A stretch of DNA of 51,044 bases. It comes from an uncultured Ignavibacterium sp. (lineage in GTDB: Bacteria > Bacteroidota > Ignavibacteria > Ignavibacteriales > Ignavibacteriaceae). Where the stretch lies: contig CAKZLD010000174.1 in assembly GCA_937125135.1 (NCBI GenBank), forward strand, positions 1-51,044, read 5' to 3'. Below the pieces are notes generated by a model that saw nothing but the letters and a program-made list of their open reading frames with translations, was not told where the DNA came from and did not search any database. Shown piece by piece: positions 27,727-37,091 of the stretch. The number at the start of each line of letters is the position of its first letter. Within the stretch, counting starts at the first letter, position 1. Made by a program: the position numbers and the translations under genes.

Positions 27727-28809
27727 ATGAAAAGGCTATCATTTATTTTTTTGATGATTTTTTCAAACATAGTTTTTTCTCAGCAGGCAAATGAATTTTT
27801 CCCCAATCAACTGGGATATGTTTGGAATTATAAAGTAACGCCTCTGGATTCAATAAATAATCCTATAGTTCAATTGGAATATTTCCGGAAAGATTCTTTT
27901 GGTGTTGTAAGTAATTATAAGGGACGAATGGCAAATATAGTTTTCTCAAAAGAAGGTGGTTGGCAAACAATTAATTCTCAACCATATCTTGATACAAATT
28001 TTTATAGTTTTGAAGGCACAATCGGTTTTGAGTATTTCAGCTCATCGGGAATTGAACCTTTCCTTTTACAATTAGATTCATTACAACTTGATCCCAACTT
28101 CAATTTTGTTACTTTCTTTAAATCTTTGCAGAACTGGTATTCAGTTTACAGATTTGCAGCAAATGTAAATTCAATTTATACTCTAATGCAAAAAGACACT
28201 ACTATCTCAAACTTTAATATTCGTTTTCGATATGCAGCAATTCGAAATCATGATCAAACTGTATCAACTTTAATCGGAACATTCAACTGTAAAAAATTTA
28301 CAACAGTGTGGGACTTTTCTTTGCTGGTGGGTTCTTTCGTATTTCCTCTTTTCTCGATAGATGATACAGTCTGGATTGCACCCGGGAATTGGATGGTGCA
28401 GGCATATCAACCTTCAAAATCTGTTGATTTATCTTTGTTAGGAATCCCACCATTCAAAATAACGGGGAGAAGAATTCACATAATTGATCAAATAACAAAC
28501 ATTGATGATGAGTCTTTCATTGTTCATGATTTTGTTCTGTTTCAAAATTATCCAAATCCTTTTGGTAATACTCTGAATTCTAATAATCCAACTACTAAAA
28601 TTAGTTGGCAATCTTCAATTGGAAGTAGGCAAATTTTGAAAGTTTATGATATACTTGGTAATGAAGTAGCTACTCTTGTTGATGAATACAGAGATGCGGG
28701 GAAATATGAGTTCGAATTTGATGCGGAAAGATTGCCTTCAGGAGTATATTTTTACAAACTTCAAAATGGTGAACAAATTCAAGTTAAAAAAATGATATTA
28801 ATAAGATAA
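27727..28809 (+). CDS. T9SS-sorted secreted protein, paralogue B
   Basis: 360 residues, same plan as the protein at 23883: signal peptide (FLMIFSNIVFSQ), central domain with GYVWNYKVTPLDSINNPI, TFNCKKFTT and DTVWIAPGNWMV, then the sorting domain LFQNYPNPF, LKVYDILGNEVATLV, SGVYFYKLQNG, KKMILIR. Unlike paralogue A, eight residues (GNTLNSNN) are inserted between NPF and PTTKISW. Lying 54 bases after the TonB receptor, it encloses the receptor and lipoprotein together with paralogue A. Function of the central domain unknown. Confidence 0.85.
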   Translation: MKRLSFIFLMIFSNIVFSQQANEFFPNQLGYVWNYKVTPLDSINNPIVQLEYFRKDSFGVVSNYKGRMANIVFSKEGGWQTINSQPYLDTNFYSFEGTIGFEYFSSSGIEPFLLQLDSLQLDPNFNFVTFFKSLQNWYSVYRFAANVNSIYTLMQKDTTISNFNIRFRYAAIRNHDQTVSTLIGTFNCKKFTTVWDFSLLVGSFVFPLFSIDDTVWIAPGNWMVQAYQPSKSVDLSLLGIPPFKITGRRIHIIDQITNIDDESFIVHDFVLFQNYPNPFGNTLNSNNPTTKISWQSSIGSRQILKVYDILGNEVATLVDEYRDAGKYEFEFDAERLPSGVYFYKLQNGEQIQVKKMILIR

Positions 28810-28822
28810 TAATCGGAATATA

Positions 28823-30655
28823 ATGAGATTAAAAACTATTACAGAAAAACAAACAGGGGAGTTATTGGAAAGAGAACAAGTTGATGAAAATCTAAAATGG
28901 AATCTTAAGGATATTTATGAATCAGATGAAAAATGGGAAGAAGATTTTAAGTGGGTGGAAACTAATTATCCAAAAATTTCTCAATTCAAAGGAAAGATAA
29001 ATTCATCATCTTCAATATTACTCGAATGTCTGAAATCTAATGAGGAAATCGAAATCAAATTAGATAGATTAGCATTATATGCAATGCTCTCAAAAGATTC
29101 TGATGTGCGGGTTCAAGTTTATCAATCAATGGATAACAGAATTAAATCTCTGTATTCCAAAGTTCTCGCAGAATCATCATTTATTAAACCTGAAATTTTA
29201 AGTATTGATAAAAATGATCTCGATTTGTGGATTGATGAAAATGAAGAATTGAAAATTTATAAACATTATTTTGATGACATTTTCAGATCGAAAGAACACA
29301 CACACGATCCTAAAATTGAATCAATACTTGCAATGACTTCAGAAATTGCTCACGTCCCTTATAACACATTTTCAATTCTAACTAATGCTGATCTAAAATT
29401 TCCTACAATAAAAGATGAAAATGGAAATGACTATCAACTTTCTCATGGACGGTTTTATTCTTCTTTATATTCTAAAAATAGAGAATTCAGAGAGAATGCT
29501 TTTAAGGGATATATGTCTGTGTTTAAAGAATATGCTAATTCACTAAACACAATTTTTAATGGAAACCTTAAAGCAAAAATTTTTTGTGCCAAAGTCAGAA
29601 ATTTCAATTCAGCTTTGGAGGCAGCTTTATTCAGAGATAATATTCCTTTAAGCATTTATAAAAATCTCATCGAATCAGTTGGCAATAATCTTCAGCAAAT
29701 GCACAGATGGGCTGAATTAAAAAGAAAATTATTGAATCTTAATCAATTAAATCCTTTTGATACTTATGTTAGTCTCTTCGATAGCATTACCGAAAAAAAA
29801 TATACGTATGAAGAATCCAAGGAATTATTAAAAAATTCTTTTAAAGTATTTGGTGATAATTATCTTTCTATTTTAGAAAAAGCTTTTAATGAAAGATGGA
29901 TTGATGTCGCTGAAACAAAGGGAAAACGAAGCGGAGCTTATTCTTCGGGGACAACTTATGGAGTTCATCCTTATGTACTTCTTAACTGGAATTATCAACT
30001 AAATGATGTATTTACTTTTGCTCACGAAATGGGACATAATCTTCATTCTTATTTCACAGGAATAACACAGCCCTACGTTTATGCAAACTATTCAATCTTT
30101 CTTGCCGAAGTTGCATCAACTTTAAATGAAGGACTTTTGATGGAATTTATGATAAATAATTCAAAGCAGAAAGAAGAGAAAATAATTCTGATTGAAAAAT
30201 ATTTGAATAATATTACTACAACATTTTATCGTCAAATAATGTTTGCTGAATTTGAAATGAAAGTTTATGAATTAACTGAAAGTGGCTCTTATCTCACTGT
30301 AGATGATTTATGCAAACTTTATTCTTCCTTATACAAAAAATATTGGGGAGATGCGATGGATGTTATTGATGAAGAATCCTACACGTGGGCAAGAGTTCCG
30401 CATTTTTATTATAACTTCTATGTTTTTCAATATGCAACCGGATTCGCTGCTTCGGAAATTTTACTAAAAAATTTCAAAGAAAAAGGAGAATTAGCCGTTA
30501 ATAAATATCTTGATTTTCTAAAATCTGGCTCTCATAAATATTCAATTGAGATTTTGGAAGATGCTGGTGTTGATATGAATTCAATTGAACCGATTGAAGC
30601 AGTAGCAGTCAAAATGGAAAGTCTTCTAAATCAACTCGAGAATCTAATCAACTAA
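28823..30655 (+). CDS. pepF: Oligoendopeptidase F, M3 family
   Basis: 610 residues, normal length. A cytoplasmic zinc peptidase degrading oligopeptides. The catalytic site is HEMGH at 401-405 inside FTFAHEMGHNLHSYFTG, and the third zinc ligand lies in FLAEVASTLNEGLLMEF. GAYSSGTTYGVHPYVLLNW and the late YATGFAASEIL are also family motifs. It is followed closely by the GMP reductase-like gene. Together with PepD and the OPT transporter it suggests use of peptides. Confidence 0.95.
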   Translation: MRLKTITEKQTGELLEREQVDENLKWNLKDIYESDEKWEEDFKWVETNYPKISQFKGKINSSSSILLECLKSNEEIEIKLDRLALYAMLSKDSDVRVQVYQSMDNRIKSLYSKVLAESSFIKPEILSIDKNDLDLWIDENEELKIYKHYFDDIFRSKEHTHDPKIESILAMTSEIAHVPYNTFSILTNADLKFPTIKDENGNDYQLSHGRFYSSLYSKNREFRENAFKGYMSVFKEYANSLNTIFNGNLKAKIFCAKVRNFNSALEAALFRDNIPLSIYKNLIESVGNNLQQMHRWAELKRKLLNLNQLNPFDTYVSLFDSITEKKYTYEESKELLKNSFKVFGDNYLSILEKAFNERWIDVAETKGKRSGAYSSGTTYGVHPYVLLNWNYQLNDVFTFAHEMGHNLHSYFTGITQPYVYANYSIFLAEVASTLNEGLLMEFMINNSKQKEEKIILIEKYLNNITTTFYRQIMFAEFEMKVYELTESGSYLTVDDLCKLYSSLYKKYWGDAMDVIDEESYTWARVPHFYYNFYVFQYATGFAASEILLKNFKEKGELAVNKYLDFLKSGSHKYSIEILEDAGVDMNSIEPIEAVAVKMESLLNQLENLIN

Positions 30656-30665
30656 AGGAATACAA

Positions 30666-31679
30666 ATGAAAGTTTACAGTAAAAAGGAATTGAATGAATA
30701 CCATCAATCTTTAACTTATGATGATATCAGTTTAATTCCTACAGAAGTATCAAGAATTAAATCAAGAACAGAAGCTACAACTAATACAAATTTTTTAGGA
30801 CTGAAATTAAAACTTCCGGTTCTCTCAAGTCCAATGGATACAGTAACGGGCATTGAGATGGCAGAAAAACTATCAAGATTAGGTTGTCTCGGAATTTTAA
30901 ACAGATTTGATTCTTCTCTTACTGAAGTTCTTAACAAAAAAAATAAATTAAATATTAAATCAGTTTCAATTAGCTTGAATACAGGATTAGATGTTGTCGA
31001 GAAATTAGTTGAAAATAAAATGATAATCTGTATTGACACTGCTAATGCAAATAATAGAGAAGTTCTTAAAAAATGCGAAGAAATAAAAAAGAAATTTGAT
31101 ACTCAGATAATCATCGGAAACATAGCTCACGGAGGCACACTTGAACAATTGGAAGACGCTGGTGCTGATGCTGTCAGAGTCGGAATAGGAAGTGGAAGCG
31201 TGTGTACAACTTCAATTCAAACGGGAATAGGAATTGGTCAGGTATCATCAATACTAAACGTGTTCTTCAGTCGTGAAGAGAAAAAATTAAAAATCAAAAT
31301 CATAGCAGACGGTGGAATTAAAAGTCCAGGAGATGTTGCAAAAGCTATTGCATTAGGTGCGGATGTAGTTATGTTAGGAAGAATGCTTTCTGGAACTAAA
31401 GAAACTCCCGGAGAAGTAATTAAGTACAAAGGACAGCTTTGGAAAAAATATCGTGGTTCAGCTTCATTTGGAGTTAAGATGCGAAATGAATTTATTGAAG
31501 GCGAAGAAACAATGGTTGCATACAAAGGCACTGTTGAAAATGTTATCAACGCTATTTCAGATGGATTAAGAAGCTCTATGAGTTATATGAATTGCTTTAA
31601 TATTGCTGACCTGAAAAAAGTAGAGACATTTGCAATTTTATCAAATAGTTCGTATTTGGAAAGGCTTCCAAAAATATAA
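30666..31679 (+). CDS. GMP reductase / CBS-less IMP dehydrogenase family protein
   Basis: 337 residues. The (beta/alpha)8 barrel has the catalytic loop [17 protein letters not shown] with the nucleophile Cys180, the phosphate site [21 protein letters not shown] and [15 protein letters not shown]. The CBS pair normally inserted in IMP dehydrogenase is missing, and the length and GSASFG wording fit GMP reductase, which converts GMP to IMP. I prefer GuaC but a true IMP dehydrogenase cannot be excluded without alignment. AAAGGAA lies before the ATG; it starts 10 bases after pepF. Confidence 0.85.
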   Translation: MKVYSKKELNEYHQSLTYDDISLIPTEVSRIKSRTEATTNTNFLGLKLKLPVLSSPMDTVTGIEMAEKLSRLGCLGILNRFDSSLTEVLNKKNKLNIKSVSISLNTGLDVVEKLVENKMIICIDTANANNREVLKKCEEIKKKFDTQIIIGNIAHGGTLEQLEDAGADAVRVGIGSGSVCTTSIQTGIGIGQVSSILNVFFSREEKKLKIKIIADGGIKSPGDVAKAIALGADVVMLGRMLSGTKETPGEVIKYKGQLWKKYRGSASFGVKMRNEFIEGEETMVAYKGTVENVINAISDGLRSSMSYMNCFNIADLKKVETFAILSNSSYLERLPKI

Positions 31680-31775
31680 TCTCAAAAAAATCAGAAGGGA
31701 ATTGTTATACGTTACTTTATAATTCTTTTTTCACTTTTTATTCTTCAGAATTTTTCCAATGCTCAGAACGAGCAG

Positions 31776-32279
31776 ATGAATGTTGATGAGCAAATCAAAA
31801 TTTGGATGAAATATTCTACTCCCGGAAAAGCTCATAATGAATTTGCGAAATATGTTGGTGACTGGAATGTTGTTTCAAAAATGTGGCAAGCTCCTGATAC
31901 TGAACCAGTTATTTCTGAAGGGACAGTAAATATGAAATTGTTATTAGGCGGACGTTATTTCAAAACTGCTTATAATGCAACTTATATGGGAATGCCTTTT
32001 GAAGGTATTGCGGTAGATGCTTATGATAATGCAAAAAAACAATATATAAGCATATGGATGGATAATGTCGGAACAGGAATTTCTATGATGTATGGCAAAA
32101 GTGATGATGAAGGAAAAACAATTTTTTATGAAGGGCTTATGTTTGATCCAATTCAAAATAAAGATGTTAAAATTAAGTCCATTGTTCACTACATTAGTGA
32201 AAATGAAATTCAGATGGAAATGTATGGCTATTATAATGATGTAGAATTCAAGTCAATGGAGATGAAATATACCAGATAA
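31776..32279 (+). CDS. DUF1579 domain protein, probable N-terminal extension without standard start
   Basis: 167 residues from the first usable ATG. It matches DUF1579: GDWNVVSKMWQAPDTEPV, LLGGRYFKTAYNATYMGMPFEGIAV, YDNAKKQYISIWMDNVGTGI. Function unknown; homologues are often exported. The same frame is open upstream to 31680 and encodes a signal-peptide-like stretch (RYFIILFSLFILQNFSNAQ) just before the ATG, with AGAAGGGA at 31693-31700, but offers only ATT (31701) or ATA (31707) as start. Either a non-standard start is used or the original ATG has been lost by mutation or error. It shares its frame with the preceding gene, whose stop is at 31677. Confidence 0.75.
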   Translation: MNVDEQIKIWMKYSTPGKAHNEFAKYVGDWNVVSKMWQAPDTEPVISEGTVNMKLLLGGRYFKTAYNATYMGMPFEGIAVDAYDNAKKQYISIWMDNVGTGISMMYGKSDDEGKTIFYEGLMFDPIQNKDVKIKSIVHYISENEIQMEMYGYYNDVEFKSMEMKYTR

Positions 32280-32285
32280 ATATCA

Positions 32286-33083
32286 TTGAAAAATCTCAAA
32301 GAAAAATTAGAATACTACTACAAGTATTTTAATCAATCTAAAATTGAATCAGACCCGGTTCAATTTCCGCATCGTTTTAGTGAACCGGAAGATATTGAAG
32401 TGATGGCTTTCATTTCATCCATATTTGCATATGGGAAAATTGATCAAATTCTCTCTACCCTTGAAGAATTTTTAGCTATCTCTGAAAATCAACCTTATGA
32501 ATTTATTTTAAACTTTAATAAAAAAATTAAGTTGAAGTTACACCATAGATTTTATAGCACTGATGATATAAAAAATTCATTTGCAATTCTAAAAATTATT
32601 TTGATAAAGCATAAGTCAGTTAAGAATTTATTCCTTTCAGGATATTCGGAAAAGCACTCGAATGTTAAACAGGCTATTTCAGTATTTTCAAAAAATATTT
32701 TAAGATTGTATGAAGAACATTCATTAGTTATCAATCACGCTGTAAAATTTATGTTTCCACTACCTGAGAAAGGAAGTGCCTGTAAAAGGATGAATCTCTT
32801 TCTTCGGTGGATGGTAAGAAAAGATAAAATTGATTTTGGTCTTTGGCAGGAGATCGAAAAAAATAAGTTGATTATTCCAGTTGATACACACATCGCTAAA
32901 ATTAGCAAACAATTGAAATTGACTAACAGAAATAATGTCAGTTGGAAAATGGCTGAGGAAATAACCGATAGCTTAAAAAGGTTCAATGAGAATGATCCAG
33001 TCAAATATGATTTCTCATTATGTCATCTTGGGATAAATAAAATGGAATTTTCATTAAAGAATGATTATAGAATTAGGAATTGA
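32286..33083 (+). CDS. TIGR02757 family protein
   Basis: 265 residues from TTG 32286, four bases after the DUF1579 stop region. It matches the conserved family TIGR02757 of Bacteroidota and related bacteria: DPVQFPHRFSEPEDIEVMAFISS, FAYGKIDQIL, GSACKRMNLFLRWMVRKD, VDTHIAKISKQL, CHLGI. The arrangement of a helical core with a closing Cys/His segment recalls HhH-type DNA glycosylases remotely, but function is unproved. Cytoplasmic, no signal. Confidence 0.85.
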   Translation: MKNLKEKLEYYYKYFNQSKIESDPVQFPHRFSEPEDIEVMAFISSIFAYGKIDQILSTLEEFLAISENQPYEFILNFNKKIKLKLHHRFYSTDDIKNSFAILKIILIKHKSVKNLFLSGYSEKHSNVKQAISVFSKNILRLYEEHSLVINHAVKFMFPLPEKGSACKRMNLFLRWMVRKDKIDFGLWQEIEKNKLIIPVDTHIAKISKQLKLTNRNNVSWKMAEEITDSLKRFNENDPVKYDFSLCHLGINKMEFSLKNDYRIRN

Positions 33084-33158
33084 ATATATAAATTTGCACA
33101 AACAAAATAATACTTTCATTACATAATTAAGTTATCTTCCATTTATAGGAGAAGCATT

Positions 33159-35111
33159 ATGTCAGATCAAAAACGTTTCGTTCCTTTCGTCTCATCCGAG
33201 ACAAATATGGCTGAATTCACAATACGTGCACTTATCATTGGATTAGTAATGTCTGTTGTATTAGGTGCAGCAAACGCTTACCTTGGATTAAAAGCAGGTA
33301 TGACAATCGCCGCCACATATCCAGCAGCAGTTATTGGAATGGCAGTTTTAAGATTATTAAAAGGTTCAATTCTCGAGGAAAATTTTGCAAGAACTGTTGG
33401 TTCAATCGGTGAATCAATAGCTGCCGGAGCTATATTCACTTTACCTGCATTTTTCATCGCTGGAATTTGGGTCCCATTTTACACAACAACGAATTACTTC
33501 ATTTCTGTTGCAATTATGGTGGCAGGCGGTGTCTTAGGAATAATGTTTGTCGCTATGTTAAGAAGAGTTTTAGTTGAAGATGCAGAACTTCCATTTCCTG
33601 AATCAGTTGCTGCTGCTGAAATTCACAAAGCTGGTCAAAGAGGTGGCTCAAGTTCAAAGTTTCTTTTTACTGCTATGGGTATTGGTGCTGTTATTAAAGC
33701 TTTAGGAATGTTGAAATTATATGCTACAAGTTTCAAACACATCTTATCTATAGGACAAGGTAAGCTACTTTTTATCTCTCCAGATGTTAAACCAGCTTAT
33801 ATGGGAGTTGGCTATATAATTGGTCCTAAATTAGCAGCGTTAAATTTCAGTGGTGGACTTATTGCATGGGGTCTTTTAACTCCAATAATTGCTTACTTTA
33901 AATTTCAAAATGTTGAATTACCAGCAGATTTTAATTGGTTAGATGCAATGACTCAAGTTTGGAAAGATTTTGTAAGACCAATTGCAATAGGTGGAATGTT
34001 AGTCGGAGCTGGTTATACTCTATTTAGAATGAGAAAAAGTTTGGGTGCAGGAATTTCTCGTTCAGTTAAAGATGTTAAAAAGGCTGCTTCAGGTATTCAA
34101 ACCTCTGATAGAGTAGAAAAAGATATTAATATCAAAACAGTTGCTCTGATTATTTTAGCAACTTCAATTGGCATTTTCTTTATCTATAATTACTTTGCAC
34201 AAGATATTGTTGCTGCATTAGTAGCTACTATTGTTCTTGTTGTTGCTGGATTTTTCTTCTCAGCTGTTTCTGGTTATTTAGTTGGAATAATTGGCTCTAG
34301 TAATAATCCTGTTAGTGGTTTAACAATATCAACATTAGTTATTGCTGCTGTTCTGATGGTAGCTTTAGGAATGAAAGGGACACAAGGAGTTGCTGCAGTT
34401 ATTGGAGTAGCTGCGGTTATTTGTGTCGCAGCAGCAGTAGCTGGCGAAATGTTCCAGGATTTGAAAGCTGGTCATATTCTTGGAGGAACGCCGTGGAAAA
34501 TGCAAACGGGTAACATAATTGGTGCTATCGTTTCTTCATTAATTATGTTTTTACCTCTCTTAGTTCTTCACGAAGGTGATATTAAGATGGGAGGAACCGG
34601 TTTTGGCGGCGAAAATATACCTGCTCCACAAGCTTCTTTAATGGCTATTCTTTCTCAAGGTATTGTTGCGGGTCAAATGCAATGGATTTTAATTATTACT
34701 GGTATGTTAATGGGGTTTGGGTTTATTTTGATGAATGTAAAAAGTCCTATGCTTGTAAGTGTAGGAATGTATCTTCCTTTAGGTACTACATTTGCAATTT
34801 TTGTCGGAGGTTTAATCAAAGGGCTAGTAGAAAAGATTTCCGAAAAGAAACAATTCAATGATGCTCAAAAAGCAAGAGTAGAGAATACCGGAATTCTTTT
34901 AGCTGCAGGAATGATTGCCGGAGAAGCACTTATTGGATTACTGTTTGCTGGTTTTGCATTTTATGATGTGAAATTATTTGGCTTCTTTGATTCACCTGGA
35001 TTTTTAATTAGCATACTTGTTTTTGTATTTATAGCTTGGTATTTTACTAAAGTTCCGGTAGCTAATGCAGGTAAACCTGATGAACCTGCTCCTCCACAGG
35101 TTTCAATGTAA
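33159..35111 (+). CDS. OPT-family oligopeptide transporter
   Basis: 650 residues with roughly fourteen hydrophobic helices. OPT features: LGAANAYLGLKAGMTIAATYPAAV near the N-terminus, TVGSIGESIAAGAIFTLPA, PFPESVAAAEIHKAGQ and the later SGYLVGIIGSSNNPVSGLTI. OPT proteins import oligopeptides, or metal chelates in some branches, with protons. GGAGAAGC precedes the ATG. A PqqD-like gene and pepD follow on the same strand, suggesting uptake of peptides then cleavage. Confidence 0.93.
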   Translation: MSDQKRFVPFVSSETNMAEFTIRALIIGLVMSVVLGAANAYLGLKAGMTIAATYPAAVIGMAVLRLLKGSILEENFARTVGSIGESIAAGAIFTLPAFFIAGIWVPFYTTTNYFISVAIMVAGGVLGIMFVAMLRRVLVEDAELPFPESVAAAEIHKAGQRGGSSSKFLFTAMGIGAVIKALGMLKLYATSFKHILSIGQGKLLFISPDVKPAYMGVGYIIGPKLAALNFSGGLIAWGLLTPIIAYFKFQNVELPADFNWLDAMTQVWKDFVRPIAIGGMLVGAGYTLFRMRKSLGAGISRSVKDVKKAASGIQTSDRVEKDINIKTVALIILATSIGIFFIYNYFAQDIVAALVATIVLVVAGFFFSAVSGYLVGIIGSSNNPVSGLTISTLVIAAVLMVALGMKGTQGVAAVIGVAAVICVAAAVAGEMFQDLKAGHILGGTPWKMQTGNIIGAIVSSLIMFLPLLVLHEGDIKMGGTGFGGENIPAPQASLMAILSQGIVAGQMQWILIITGMLMGFGFILMNVKSPMLVSVGMYLPLGTTFAIFVGGLIKGLVEKISEKKQFNDAQKARVENTGILLAAGMIAGEALIGLLFAGFAFYDVKLFGFFDSPGFLISILVFVFIAWYFTKVPVANAGKPDEPAPPQVSM

Positions 35112-35121
35112 TTAATTTTTA

Positions 35122-35154
35122 GGAAGCTGTCTAGAATCTATTTGGACAGCTTCC
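35122..35154 (+). promoter_or_regulatory. Stable hairpin between the OPT gene and the PqqD-like gene
   Basis: A perfect 10-bp inverted repeat, GGAAGCTGTC (35122-35131) with GACAGCTTCC (35145-35154), around a 13-base loop. It starts 10 bases after the OPT stop. No T run follows on either strand, so it may be a weak terminator, an RNA processing site or a 3' stabilising hairpin. Confidence 0.6.
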
Positions 35155-35180
35155 CTAAACTCATATTCAAATATAAAATA

Positions 35181-35558
35181 GTGATAGTTTCATTTTTAAA
35201 AAGAAGGAAAATTCTTAAATCAGCTAATACATTAGACCTTCATCCTGTAAAGAATTATTCGGAAGAATTAGACTCTGATGGAATGGTTAGAGTTTTGGTT
35301 CCTAAGATTAAGAATCATTTTATTAGAAAAGTTTTTGATAAATATATTAAAAATATTTTCATAAAAGTGAAACTTGATAAATACGGCTCTGAAGTTTGGA
35401 AAAACATTGATGGGATTAAAGATGTGGACACGATTGTTAAAGATATGTCGAAAAATTTTTCATCAGAAACTTCTGAAATTGAGAGTAGAACCATTAATTT
35501 TATATTTTTATTATATCAACAAGGGTTTATCACATTTAATGAATTAAAAAATAAATAG
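35181..35558 (+). CDS. PqqD-like (RRE-type) small protein
   Basis: About 125 residues from GTG 35181; a TTG at 35142 would put the hairpin inside the gene and is less likely. The second half follows the PqqD pattern: DGMVRVLVPKI, IKVKLDKYGSEVWKNIDGIKDVDTIV, then helices ending FLLYQQGFITF. PqqD-type domains bind leader peptides of ribosomal peptide products, though many stand-alone homologues have no known client. No radical SAM partner or precursor peptide is adjacent. It sits between the OPT transporter and pepD, eight bases before pepD. Confidence 0.7.
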   Translation: MIVSFLKRRKILKSANTLDLHPVKNYSEELDSDGMVRVLVPKIKNHFIRKVFDKYIKNIFIKVKLDKYGSEVWKNIDGIKDVDTIVKDMSKNFSSETSEIESRTINFIFLLYQQGFITFNELKNK

Positions 35559-35566
35559 GAGTAATT

Positions 35567-37027
35567 ATGGGAAGCATTTTAGGACATCTTGAGCCAAAAT
35601 TATTATGGCATCATTTTGAAGAAATTTGTAAATATCCTCGGCCATCAAAAAAAGAAGAAAAGATTGCTGCTTATGTTGTTTCGGTAGCTGAAAAACTGAA
35701 TCTGAACTGGGAGAAGGATAAGTTCGGAAATATTTTAATTAAAAAACCCGCAACTCCCGGATTTGAAGACAGAAAAACAGTTACTCTCCAATCGCATATA
35801 GATATGGTTTGTGAAAAGAACAGAGATGTTGTTCACGATTTTGATAATGATCCAATTCAGCCATATATTGACGGTGAATGGGTAAAAGCAAAGGGAACAA
35901 CTTTGGGTGCAGATAATGGTATTGGTGCTGCTGCTGCTTTAGCAGTGCTTGAATCTTCAGACCTTCAACACGGTCCAATTGAAGCCTTATTCACGCTCGA
36001 TGAAGAGACAGGTCTTACAGGTGCAGCAAATCTTAAAAAGAATTGGTTAAAAGGTGATATTCTAATCAATATGGATTCAGAGGAATTAATGTCACTTTAC
36101 ATTGGTTGTTCGGGTGGTAGAAACACTTTTGCAACATTCAAGTTCAAGCAAGAAAAAACGCCTAAAAATTATATTGCATTTGAAGCAAAAGTTGAAGGAT
36201 TAAAAGGTGGACACTCTGGATTAGAGATTCACGTTGGTCGCGGTAATGCATTGAAAATTTTATCAAGACTTCTTTGGAATTATCTCAAACAAGGTAATTT
36301 CCTCCTTGCTAAAATGGAAGGTGGCAATAAACATAATGCAATTCCAAGAGAAGCTTTCGCTGATGTTTTAGTTCCGAAAAATGATGAGAAGAAATTCAAA
36401 AAGTTTGTTTCTGAATTTAATAAAATCGTTAAAGAAGAATTTGCCACACTCGAACCAGATTTAAAAGTTTCTGTCTCAAAAATTGATTTACCGGAAAAAG
36501 TTATTGATGGAAAAACAACTAAAAGATTATTAAATGCTCTTTATATTGTCCCTCACGGAGTAGTTAAAATGTCTCCGGATATTCCTCAATTAGTTGAGAC
36601 ATCAAACAATTTGGCAGTTTTATCAATGGAGGGGAAGACTTTTAAAATAGTTACTAGTCAAAGAAGTTCTGTTGCAAGCGAGATTGTTGATATTACGAAT
36701 GTTGTCTCAGCTGTTTTCGAATTAGCAGGTGCAGAATTAAGTTTTGGCGATGGTTATCCTGGTTGGAAACCCGACATTAATTCTGAAATTCTTGGAGTCT
36801 TCAAATCTACATTCAAGAGAATGTACGGACACGATCCAGAAATAAAAGCTATTCACGCAGGATTGGAATGCGGTATTATTAAAGAAAAATATCCGAATAT
36901 GGATATGATTTCTTTTGGTCCTACAATGTTTGGAGTTCATTCTCCTGATGAAAGACTGAAAATTGATACTGTACCCGAATTCTGGAATCAATTAACTACA
37001 GTCCTGAAAAATATTCCTGTCAGATAA
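35567..37027 (+). CDS. pepD: Aminoacyl-histidine dipeptidase (M20 family)
   Basis: 486 residues, normal for PepD. A cytoplasmic dizinc enzyme cleaving Xaa-His and other dipeptides. Visible metal ligands and motifs: SHIDMV (H77, D79), GADNGIGAAAALA (D116), TLDEETGLTGA (E146/E147), INMDSEE, KGGHSGLEIH and the C-terminal MFGVHSPDERL. AGGAG precedes the ATG. A strong terminator follows. Its place after OPT and the PqqD-like gene fits hydrolysis of imported small peptides. Confidence 0.95.
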   Translation: MGSILGHLEPKLLWHHFEEICKYPRPSKKEEKIAAYVVSVAEKLNLNWEKDKFGNILIKKPATPGFEDRKTVTLQSHIDMVCEKNRDVVHDFDNDPIQPYIDGEWVKAKGTTLGADNGIGAAAALAVLESSDLQHGPIEALFTLDEETGLTGAANLKKNWLKGDILINMDSEELMSLYIGCSGGRNTFATFKFKQEKTPKNYIAFEAKVEGLKGGHSGLEIHVGRGNALKILSRLLWNYLKQGNFLLAKMEGGNKHNAIPREAFADVLVPKNDEKKFKKFVSEFNKIVKEEFATLEPDLKVSVSKIDLPEKVIDGKTTKRLLNALYIVPHGVVKMSPDIPQLVETSNNLAVLSMEGKTFKIVTSQRSSVASEIVDITNVVSAVFELAGAELSFGDGYPGWKPDINSEILGVFKSTFKRMYGHDPEIKAIHAGLECGIIKEKYPNMDMISFGPTMFGVHSPDERLKIDTVPEFWNQLTTVLKNIPVR

Positions 37028-37045
37028 AAGTAATTATTTTATAAC

Positions 37046-37085
37046 AAGCAGATACTGATGAAAAAGTATCTGCTTTTCATTTTTG
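37046..37085 (+). terminator. Rho-independent terminator after pepD
   Basis: An 11-bp perfect stem (37046-37056 with 37065-37075) around an eight-base loop, followed by TTTTCATTTTT. The T run reaches within seven bases of the next gene's ATG, so the terminator touches the MFS gene's ribosome site (GAGG). Confidence 0.85.
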
Positions 37086-37091
37086 AGGATT

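Noticed and set aside
30666-31679. IMP dehydrogenase with deleted CBS domains as a broken gene
   Set aside because: The frame is intact with all catalytic motifs, and the length is that of GMP reductases.
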